DNA from: Lithobates sylvaticus
Lineage: Eukaryota; Chordata; Amphibia; Anura; Ranidae
DNA length: 64,000 nucleotides
NCBI GenBank assembly: GCA_028564925.1
Contig: CM053029.1
Location: forward strand, 294,787,168 to 294,851,167
Reading direction: 5' to 3'
Part shown: positions 56,490 through 64,000 of the stretch, one piece after another
Position numbering within the stretch: position 1 is the stretch's first letter
Layout of the letters: each line of letters opens with the position of its first letter
Position numbers and translations under genes: made by a program
The notes under the pieces: model-generated
What the model was told of the DNA's origin: nothing
Database searches by the model: none
Seen by the model: the letters and a program-made list of their open reading frames with translations, nothing else

Positions 56490-58169
56490 TCATAAAGGAT
56501 AAGGAACCTCCCAATCCCCTTTTCTGATTCTCTCTAACTCCTCCCCAGGATAAAGGGATTTGGGTTCACGTTCAGTTTTGGGAATTGGTTTGGGGCTAAC
56601 AGGAGGGGTCTGTTCTGTTTCCTCTAAGTCTAGGCTGATGTTATCTTCACTAGGAGTAGTGTTTCTAACCCTGACAGTTTTACCTACTAAATCTTTCCAC
56701 CTCTTCAGCATTTCTGCAGTAGAAATGCCATCTATCTCATCTTTAGGTACTCCTGCCTTTAATAGGTCCACCCACATTTCTTTCCTAGAAATAACTAGCC
56801 TGGTTTTCTCTTCACCTCCTGTCTTCTCTACCCCATTCCCTTTCTTCTCTGTTCTTTTCTGCTTGTATTCTTCCTGTCTGGCCTTGACCTTATCTACTGC
56901 CCTGACAGGTTTTGTTTTAGTCTCCTCTAGCTCCCCCAACTGGCTTAAAAGGGTTGTAGCTTCATGAATCTTGCTGTTTAATCCCAGGCCTCCCAACAAG
57001 GGCGATAAGGGAGCCCTGAGATTAAATGGCGCAGACTTCATCAGCTTAGAGCGCAGAGCAGACGTGAAGGGTTCCATATCTGGACCCATCCATTCTGGAA
57101 ACGTATTTAATCCGGTTATACAACCCATCTCACGTAACCTGGAAATACCTTCTGCTATTGATCTCCAGGAGTAGGTATTTTCCAGGTCAGTAGGACTAGA
57201 GTATACTCGGACTATTCCATCTCTCACAAGGTCTAACAGTGAAAAATTCACGCTAAACTCTCGGGCTTTTCGCATTGCCTGACGCAATTGTGGATCATGG
57301 GTTAACACTCCCATAGTCACTGCTTCCTTACCTGACAAAACAACACTGTCTGCCCCTTCATCCCATAAGCGTAGGAGCCAACTCACTAGAGGCTCCCCAG
57401 ACCTTTGTTTGTATTGTTTTGCTAGCTCATGGACATGGAGTTCGGTTTGTGTAAACTCCCGTACTTCTTCAAATTCAACATCTCTGGGGTTGCGATAATG
57501 CACCTCCCCATCTGCCATATCCTCTCTATCATGTTGCCGTTTCCTATGCTTAGTAATGAGAGGTCTGGCATACTTTTTCTTTCGCACTAGCAGATCATCA
57601 TGCAAAATATCAAACTCTATCTCCTCATCCTCACTATCATTTGAGGAGAGCACATCCTCACAGTCCCAATTTTGGGATGTGACAATGGAACGTACCCTGG
57701 CTTTACTAACAGGTTTACGGCCCTTCCTTTTCCTTAAGGCATTAATTGATTTGGTCATGAGGGCTGCACACCGCTCTTGCAAATCATCAGCCCGACTAGC
57801 AGTTGAACGTACACACTCTGAAGCAACTGCTAGCTGGTCTTTTAATACCTTAACTTCTGCCTCTGCCTTCTCCCTTCTATGTGATTCAGTGTAAAACGCG
57901 TGAAGAAAATACCATCCGACTTTGGACACCATTCTCTTCTCTTTTTTACTTAAATCCAACCCCTTAAGGCTAAAATCTACAAAATGATCTGAGACTTTAT
58001 CACCCCAAGTCAGCTTCAAGGGAGAAGCATACTTCACAAATTCTTTAGCAAAAGGCTCCCACTCATTGTCTCTGGCCCAGATAGGTAAGCTGCACACTTC
58101 CTTCTGGTCACCAGAACCCTCTACAGCCTTGCTTTTCCTAAACAGCTTACGCAGCATTTTACCTAGCAC
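56490..58169 (-). pseudogene. Retroviral gag-like region of the fossil element
   Basis: A long frame of about 559 residues lies between the primer site and the protease, where gag belongs. It opens with a basic segment (MLRKLFRKSK), has a heptad-like stretch about residues 95-135 and an acidic, then Lys/Glu-rich tail. I do not recognise its domains by sequence; position alone supports the gag call. Confidence 0.65.
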
Positions 58170-58222
58170 AAGCTACACACTACAGAAAAAAAACAGCTCT
58201 GCTTCAATTGAACTATAGCACA

Positions 58223-58240
58223 GTCACGGCCGAGCCCCCA
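58223..58240 (-). other. Primer-binding site, tRNA-Pro type
   Basis: The minus strand reads TGGGGGCTCGGCCGTGAC, two bases inside the 5' LTR. The first ten bases match the tRNA-Pro primer site used by murine leukaemia-type viruses. Confidence 0.75.
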
Positions 58241-58242
58241 AA

Positions 58243-59123
58243 TGTATCGCTTGCGTCTATCTAGCAAGGTTACTCTGTGGTATAACAAGGAAGCTGAGAC
58301 TTCTGCAGTGTATAGATGTGCGTTTTACTAACAAAAACTGCTGTACAAAACTATTACAATCTTAGGAATACAATACAAGACTGACAGATATCTATAACAA
58401 GCAAAAATGCCTAGAAAATAGAACAGCCTAAAGTCTAACAGTACAAATACATTTAAAAGGGTTACTTAACTTCTGTTACTGAATGTTCATGATCTCCAAT
58501 TGGCAATATTTCTTCTTAGAGACCAGGTTCTGTTCTTGTATCATGAGCGGCTTCTTCTGATCTTCAAAGCATGATGATGTGTGTCCTGATGTTACAGCAT
58601 GATGTTCCCGTCTTTCTCTGTGTCTCTACCCATCCATTTTATACCCCTGTTTGTTGACCAAAGCTAACAACCCACTAACAATCATTCTTTTCAGGTTGAG
58701 AGACCCTCCAAACCTGTTTACTGTAGCTGACGAGACAATGGGCTAACTAACCATTGTCTCCTCAAACGAAATCCTGTCATCAATATAACAGTCATTGTTT
58801 TTTCAGGTTGAGAGACCCTCCAAACCTGTTTACTGTAGCTGACGAGACAATGGACTGTTGCTAGCTACCCATTCTTTACTCAAACCAAATCCTGTCATCA
58901 ATATAACAGTCATTCTTTTCAGTCTGACAGACACTCTCAACCTGTTTGCTGTAGCTGACGAGACAATAGCCGCTTAATGCTATCTAACACCATTGTATGT
59001 AAACAGCATTTGTTTGAGAATTCTACTCAAACCAGAGAATCTGATCAACTAAACTTGTAATTTCTCCCATGTAATGTTAGGTCTGATGTTTAAAAAAAAT
59101 CATATTTTAACTAACGCAACACA
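58243..59123 (-). repeat. 5' LTR of the endogenous retrovirus
   Basis: 881 bp, near-identical to the 3' LTR, with about two differences (one substitution and one A-run length change). It has the same three-copy U3 repeat. Confidence 0.9.
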
Positions 59124-59553
59124 GGGCCCCGTATCTCGGGTCCACTTGGTGCTAGTAACCACATCTTTGGATTGTTGTGGTGCTAGTTCCACTGGGTTTG
59201 CACACCGAATTTGGGGTTTCTAGAACCAAGTGGCCCCAAAGTCGGTCAACTGTGTCCATCTGCAGCAATGTCATTTCGGGACCCTTTGGGTCCAGAGACC
59301 CCAAGTTTTGGCTGCAGCTAGGGGCACCTAGGAACCCTTTACTTCCAAGTTTGAAGTTTGGGGGACCTATGGCTGCAAATGGGCACAGTGAGGCTGCAAA
59401 TGGGCATCGTTGACCCTATTTTTCACTTACAGTAGCTGCGCATTTCTCACCCTAGGCTTATACTCGAGTCAATACGTTTTCCCAGTTTTTTTGTGGTAAA
59501 ATTAGGTGCCTCTGCTTATTTTCGGGTCGGCTTATACTCGAGTATATACGGTA

Positions 59554-60498
59554 ATACGAGTATGGGCTTGATGAGAAATTGAATAAAAGTGATTTTGTTT
59601 AATTTTAGGGGGGCTCTCTATATAACATAATGGTTATGCTGCTAGCATTGTGATTGTGTGAAAGTTTTGTTGGGGGGGGGGGGGGGGGGGTCAGATGAAG
59701 GTCCATATGTTGTATAGCTGCTATTTCCCTGGCAGGTACCAATGCCATCTTGAGGAGTTTCATCAACTCACTGCCAGCTTCAAAAAAGCGTGTTTTGTAG
59801 TTCTGTGAGCAGAGATTATTTGTGCAAAATGCTACAGTGTTGTAACAGGATTGGAGCTCAGTTGCACATCATCTGATTCAGAGGCCATCTAAACCACGGC
59901 CTCACGTGCGGTATTTTTAACAACACACTGCAACAAATTGCATAGAGTATGGACCTCTGTTCATTGTGGTATGCTATGCCACAAGTGCATTTCTTCTTGC
60001 TGTATATGTGCAACAAGGTATCATTTGCTATTACCGCAATACATAGGTGTGAATTCAACCATAGACAAAAGTGTTTACTGTTTTTTTTCAGTGGTACTGT
60101 TGCTTTCTTTTGGTTACAGTTTAGCAAAATGCAGCTTTTATTCCTTTGATTTTTGCAGAAGTCCCATACTACTTGTTTTTTGTGGACCTTTTATAGTTCA
60201 CTGCCTTGCTGCATTTTTGGTCAAATTTGCGGAAAAGCTAATTTTCAAGTGGATGAATAGTAATGCCTGTAAAATAGATGTAAAATTATGTAGAACGCAC
60301 AAACCTCCATGGAAAGTGCAGAGAGGTGAATGCAGCCTTTGAGACCTGTAAACAGCCGTCTCACTGTAATTATATAATCCCAGGCATCAAAGGGATCTCT
60401 GTTTATGCCGATCCATTGCTTGATGACCTTCCTAATTTGCTTGATGTTACACAAAAATGTTCTGGCAACTTTCAATCAGTTTCTTTTTTTTTTTTATC
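59554..60498. other. Intronic stretch without a recognised feature
   Basis: It holds a 19-base G run at 59672-59690. Frames in 59938-60342 have no recognisable domain. Probably slc22a5 intron 1. Confidence 0.4.
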
Positions 60499-60502
60499 TT
60501 AA

Positions 60503-61227
60503 AGAGGAGCTGCAGTCTGTTCACATAATTTGTAATAAAAACATAATTGCCATTTTGAAGCTTCCCTCCAACCACTCTGCCTATTTTATATATTCTGTGA
60601 TTCTGTACTTGCCAAATATGCTGCAGAAATCTCGCTCCACTAAGGCCCCTTTCACACTGGGGCGGGGAGCCGCGGTGACGGTAAAGCAGCGCTATATTTA
60701 GCGCTGCTTTACCGTAGTTTTAACCGCGGTTTTCAGCCGCTCGCGGTGCGGTTTTACCCCCCGCGAGCGGCCGAAAAAGGGTTAAAGACCCCCCGCAGAG
60801 CGCCGCCGTAGCAGCGCTTTGCGGCGGTATTGCCGCGGTTTCACCGCTGTGTCCCATTCTAATCAATGGGAAGGAGCGGTATAGGAGCGGTGACCACACC
60901 GCTCCTATACCGCTCCAAAGATGCTGCTAGCAGGACTTTTTTTGCCGTCCTGCTAGCGCACCGCTCCAGTGTGAAAGCCCGCCGGCTTTCACACTGGAGT
61001 TAAAGGGGCCGGATTTTTTCATGCGGTGAACAGGCGCTATTTTTAGCGCTGTACCGCATGAAAAACGCCCCGGTGTGAAAGGGGCCTTAGTCTGGCTTCA
61101 GACATTTTAACTGTGGGCAGCTGAAGCGGCTGCGTGTTTACTTCCTGGATTTACACAGACACACAGAGGCACACCTCCAGCTCTGCAACCCTGCAGCTCT
61201 CATCTTTCTTGTCCCTCTTATGACTCA

Positions 61228-61258
<31 letters not shown>

Positions 61259-61408
61259 TGGCGAACTCTCACGAGAGAGAGAGCGCTATGCGTGATGTCA
61301 TAAGCCTAGGCTTTTTACCAAACAGGAAGTGGGCTGTATAAGGTATTTACTGGCAGAAAAAAAAAAAAATGTTTTACTATCCAAAGTTAAAACAACAAGG
61401 GCGGAAGA
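60503..61408 (+). mobile_element. TTAA element (AGAGGAACTGCAGTCTG family), second copy, with nested Harbinger-like element
   Basis: TTAA lies at 60499-60502. It is colinear with 4446-5345 (AAACATAATTGCCATTTTGA, CTTCCTGGATTTACACAGAC and so on) but lacks the 457-bp TTAA insertion seen there, and instead carries 60644-61086. The right end is lost near 61408. A 28-base C run at 61228-61255 replaces the CCCCCCTCCC of the first copy. Confidence 0.75.
60644..61086. mobile_element. Complete Harbinger-like miniature element (GGCCCCTTTCACACTGGGGC)
   Basis: TAA lies at 60641-60643 and TTA at 61087-61089. The ends GGCCCCTTTCACACTGGGGC and CCCCGGTGTGAAAGGGGCC are inverted. It is a close sister of 8218-8636 (shared GGTAAAGCAGCGCTATATTT). 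The first copy of the host repeat is uninterrupted at the matching point (CTCCACCGAGTCTGG, about 4580). Confidence 0.85.
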
Positions 61409-62108
61409 AGGCTGCATTCACACCTGAGCGTTTCAAAGTCGCTTGTTTTTACTGCCATATTACCACAATTTTGTTCAGGTCACCAATGTAAAAGGTTACA
61501 TTGGTTACACTCCTCCTAAAGGTTCTCTCATCCACTGAGAAACGTGTGATATCACTGGTTATTGTTAGCCATGTATTAGGGTGCCTTTGCTGTCATTTGT
61601 TGCAATGCTAGCGATCAACTAAGATTCTGTGACGACTGAAATTGTGTTGACGCTGCATACCAGCATTAGGAAACCAGCCATTCTAGGAAATGCTACCCTG
61701 GCAGCATTCTTATCGATGACAAAACCTGATCCACCAAACAACCACAACAGCTGACTATGAAATGTGCACGTGATATGACTCGTGGGCTCCTGAACCACCA
61801 TCTGTGTGCTCGGCACCTCTGCCTTCTCCTGATTGTTATAATCTATGATTTTGAACACAGAATACATTTTACAATGCTATATATCACTAGTGAAGGCTAA
61901 GCATGTAATTCAGTTAGCTTTTTTTTTTTTTTTTTTTTAGTAAATTTAGTGTAGCTAAGCAACATTCCTTATAAAAAAAAGTGTTATTTGCATTTCTTCC
62001 TTGGCTCATCTTGTTTTGCTATGTTGCAATAATGCACATTGTTGTGTATGTTTTCAGATGTAACGTTTATGCTTTTTAAATTTTTTTAAGGACCTCGTTC
62101 AGTTTCTT
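61409..62108. other. Intronic stretch without a recognised feature
   Basis: It begins with GCATTCACACCTGAGCG, a possible worn miniature-element end. No gene is seen. Confidence 0.4.
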
Positions 62109-62111
62109 TAA

Positions 62112-62435
62112 GGCCCCTTTAACACTGGGGCTTCGGCAGTAAAGCGCCACTATTTTTAGCGGCGCTTTACTGTCGTCTTTGCGGGGGTTTAAAACGTCAC
62201 GCAAAGCGCTGCTGCAGCGGCGCTCATTCATTTCAATGGGCAAGAGCAGTGTATACTTCACCGCTCCAAAGATGCTGCTTGCAGGAGTTTTTTTAACGTC
62301 CTGCCAGCGCATTGCCTCAGTGTGAAAGCACTCTGGCTTTCACACTGAGACTGCAGGGGAGACGTTTTTCAGGTGCTTTACAGGCGATATCTTTAGCCCA
62401 AAAGCGCCTGAAAAACATCTGTGTGAAAGGGATCT
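62112..62435. mobile_element. Complete Harbinger-like miniature element, TAA duplication
   Basis: TAA lies at 62109-62111 and 62436-62438. The ends GGCCCCTTTAACACTGGGGC and CTGTGTGAAAGGGATC are inverted. The interior AGTAAAGCGCCACTATTTTT resembles 60644-61086. Confidence 0.8.
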
Positions 62436-62661
62436 AAATGGAAAAATTCTGTTCAGTGCATCAAAATGCAGCACACAAAAGTTTTTTCATGTCAGTATGT
62501 TTTTGGCCTACTCTTCATAACCGCTTATTATTTATTCATACATTTAAAATGGGAAATCTATTAAATAAAAAAGACAATAGCTAAATTTTTCAATAATGGT
62601 ATGAGAGAGTTACAGCGCAATGGTCTAGTGGTCCCTGTTGTTGTTATTGTTCAGAATTTAG

Positions 62662-62960
62662 GCCTCATGCACACAGGGCATTTTTACAGCCCATTGATTT
62701 TAATAGAAGGCGCACCATAAGTCAGATTATGATGATCCGACTTGCGGTGCGGCTTGTGCGCTGAGGATCTGGAAGGTTGACCCTCGCCAAAATGAAAAAT
62801 AAACTGGCGTGGGGTCCCCCCCTTCCCAAGAGCATCCCATACCTTAGGTCTGGTACAGATTTTAAGGGGAACCCCTGCGCCAAAATCCATTCTGGACACT
62901 TATCTGAGCACGCAGTTCGGCAGGTCAGGAAAGAGGGGAGGACGATGAGCGGGTAAGATT
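62662..62960. repeat. Composite of miniature-element end and GC-rich repeat
   Basis: GGCCTCATGCACACAGGGC at 62662 is a relative of the end at 43324. From about 62800 the sequence GGCGTGGGGTCCCCCCCTTC and AGCACGCAGTTCGGCAGGTC matches 31180-31240 and 23040-23100. No gene. Confidence 0.55.
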
Positions 62961-63333
62961 CAATTATGAGACTGTGTAAGGCAGCAGTGTGATGCAGAGT
63001 GCGGGAGGGGGTGGGCGGGTTAATCCATGGGGAGGGGGCAGAAAGCCAGAGCACTGGATGTATAAGGCATGTAAAATTCATGTTCGTGGTCCATGGTATA
63101 CAAAATTGTGAGTTGAGTGGTCCGAAAGGTAAGCTACCACTAAGCTAGAGTAGGCATGCACAGTAGAGCTTCACAATTAATCATCAAGAATCGTTATCGC
63201 GATCTTGACTAAAGTATTTCACAATTCAATGCAAATAATTCTCTCTGCTCATCTGAAGCCACAGCTGTCAAAAGAAAGGAAGGAAAAAACTGGGCAGTCT
63301 GCCAAGAATGAAAACATTCTTTATCAGTTGAAC
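62961..63333. other. Non-coding stretch
   Basis: No gene or clear repeat. TTCACAATTAATCATCAAGA near 63169 resembles a common vertebrate repeat end, but I cannot confirm it. Confidence 0.35.
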
Positions 63334-63337
63334 TTAA

Positions 63338-63776
63338 AGCAGTAGTAAACTCGCTGAAAAAAATTAATTATTTTAGTACAACTGTAAGGCAAAAGGCATA
63401 ATGAGCTAGTATGCACCGCATACTAGCTCATTATGAAATACTTACCTTAGAACGAGGCGTCGGTAACTCACCTGGTCAACGCTGAGGACGCTGACATGTT
63501 GTCTTGGCGTGTCTTCCGGGTATCGCAACTCCAGCTCTGGGAGTGGCTGGAGCCGCGATGTTGTCACTCCCGCGCATGCGCACGGGAGACTTCTTCCCGG
63601 CAGGGTTCGGATTCTGCCGGCCTTTCAGCCGAGAATCCCCTGTGCACATGCGCCGCATTGCACGGGGAATATCTCCTAAACCGTACAGGTTTAGGAGATA
63701 TATTTTTTTTACCTACAGGTAAGCCTCATTATAGGCTTGCCTGTAGGTAAGTCATTTTTTTCACTTTACAACCGCT
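63338..63776. mobile_element. Small TTAA element (AGCAGTAGTAAACTCGCTG)
   Basis: TTAA lies at 63334-63337 and 63777-63780, with ends AGCAGTAGTAAAC and CACTTTACAACCGCT. Inside is a perfect palindrome AATGAGCTAGTATGC / GCATACTAGCTCATT (63399-63434). The frames across it are composition artefacts. Confidence 0.7.
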
Positions 63777-63842
63777 TTAAGTATAAACATTGTAACAATT
63801 TGTCAATGGAATAGACTTTGTGTGTAAGTGAAAAAAGTTTAA

Positions 63843-64000
63843 CCACTTAAACACTAAACCTTTTTCTGACATTTGTTGGTTTCAAGTTAAAATAGTTTTT
63901 TTTTTTTTTGCTAGAAAATTACTTAGAAGAACCCCAAACATTATATATACCGTATTTATCGGCGTATAACACTCACTTTTTCCCCTTAAAATCAGGGGAC
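63843..64000. mobile_element. TTAA-family element left end, cut by the window edge, with another repeat end
   Basis: TTAA at 63839-63842 is followed by CCACTTAAACACTAAACC. TTTGCTAGAAAATTACTTAG matches 47057. From about 63951 TACCGTATTTATCGGCGTAT is a different, widely distributed vertebrate repeat end. Both run out of the window. Confidence 0.6.

Larger units (their letters stand above)
51947..59123 (-). mobile_element. Endogenous retrovirus, gammaretrovirus-like, minus strand, very young, no env
   Basis: It has two almost identical LTRs (51947-52828 and 58243-59123), 5-bp GGGCC flanks on both sides, a tRNA-Pro-like primer site, a gag-like region, and a protease, reverse transcriptase, RNase H and integrase region in that order. 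The LTRs differ at about two places in some 880 bp, so insertion was recent. The order and primer site fit the gamma/epsilon (class I) side of the retroviruses; the gag-like protein is not one I can place further. Only about 270 bp separate the integrase region from the 3' LTR, so no envelope gene is present. The copy is a broken fossil, with roughly three to five breaks. It lies antisense to slc22a5, probably in its intron 1. Confidence 0.88.
51443..59553. mobile_element. TIR repeat (TATACTCGAGTATAAGCC ends) hosting an LTR element
   Basis: TACTGTATATACTCGAGTAT at the left is mirrored by TATACTCGAGTATATACGG at the right. Both ends hold an internal GGCTTATACTCGAGT repeat. The interior has diverged tandem copies of a GGGGCCCCGTATCTCGG plus CCACTTGGTGCTAGGAA unit. 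Most of the length is the LTR element at 51947-59123; without it the repeat is about 930 bp. I recognise the ends as a common vertebrate repeat but cannot name the superfamily. Confidence 0.65.

Noticed and set aside
41790-64000. slc22a5 exon 2
   Set aside because: Looked for a frame beginning WNLVCEDDW after a splice acceptor; none was seen by eye. It is short (about 35 codons), so a translated search is needed to exclude it fully.
1-64000. tRNA, rRNA or other structured RNA genes, or a new multi-gene system
   Set aside because: No convincing RNA gene and no set of co-located unknown genes were found; all long frames outside slc22a5 belong to mobile elements or tandem repeats.

Overview
The window looks like anuran amphibian DNA, most likely from a ranid-type frog. 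This rests on two things: the first coding exon of a vertebrate carnitine transporter gene (slc22a5, OCTN2), and a very dense set of frog-style non-autonomous DNA transposons. The taxonomic call is recognition of repeat style, not a database result. I see one host gene; almost everything else is interspersed repeat, often nested two deep, or minisatellite.

Layout: 1-1975 is the 3' part of an L1-type LINE, followed by a Penelope-like fragment. 2745-6577 holds TTAA-flanked (piggyBac-like) and TTA/TAA-flanked (Harbinger-like) elements. 6615-14261 is a full-length but decayed L1 between 15-bp target-site duplications, broken up by three DNA-transposon insertions. One of these keeps a MADF-domain exon of a PIF/Harbinger element. 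15268-16190 is another TTAA element. 16516-17085 is a long polypyrimidine tract. 17160-21230 is a second, much better preserved L1 on the minus strand. 21231-36900 is a mosaic of minisatellites, hAT elements with clear 8-bp target duplications, Harbinger-like elements, a 643-bp fold-back with promoter-like symmetry, and a Tx1-type LINE fragment. 36905-41215 is about 4.3 kb of minisatellites ending roughly 180 bp upstream of the slc22a5 start codon. 41397-41789 is slc22a5 coding exon 1 (131 codons, phase-0 splice donor). Everything to its right is probably intron 1. It holds more DNA transposons, an L2-type LINE end and, at 51947-59123, a very young gammaretrovirus-like LTR element lying antisense to slc22a5 inside an older TIR repeat.

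How the parts relate: the only cellular protein is the transporter exon. The transposons can be ordered in time by nesting (hAT inside a TTAA element, Harbinger-like inside hAT, TTAA inside Harbinger-like, retroviral copy inside a TIR element). Two copies of one TTAA family, at 4446 and 60503, give reciprocal empty and filled sites. I found no convincing evidence of a new multi-gene system. The most interesting signals are the minisatellite block against the slc22a5 start, the divergent promoter-like palindrome, the MADF exon that links a swarm of short repeats to a Harbinger parent, and minisatellites carried inside unrelated transposons.
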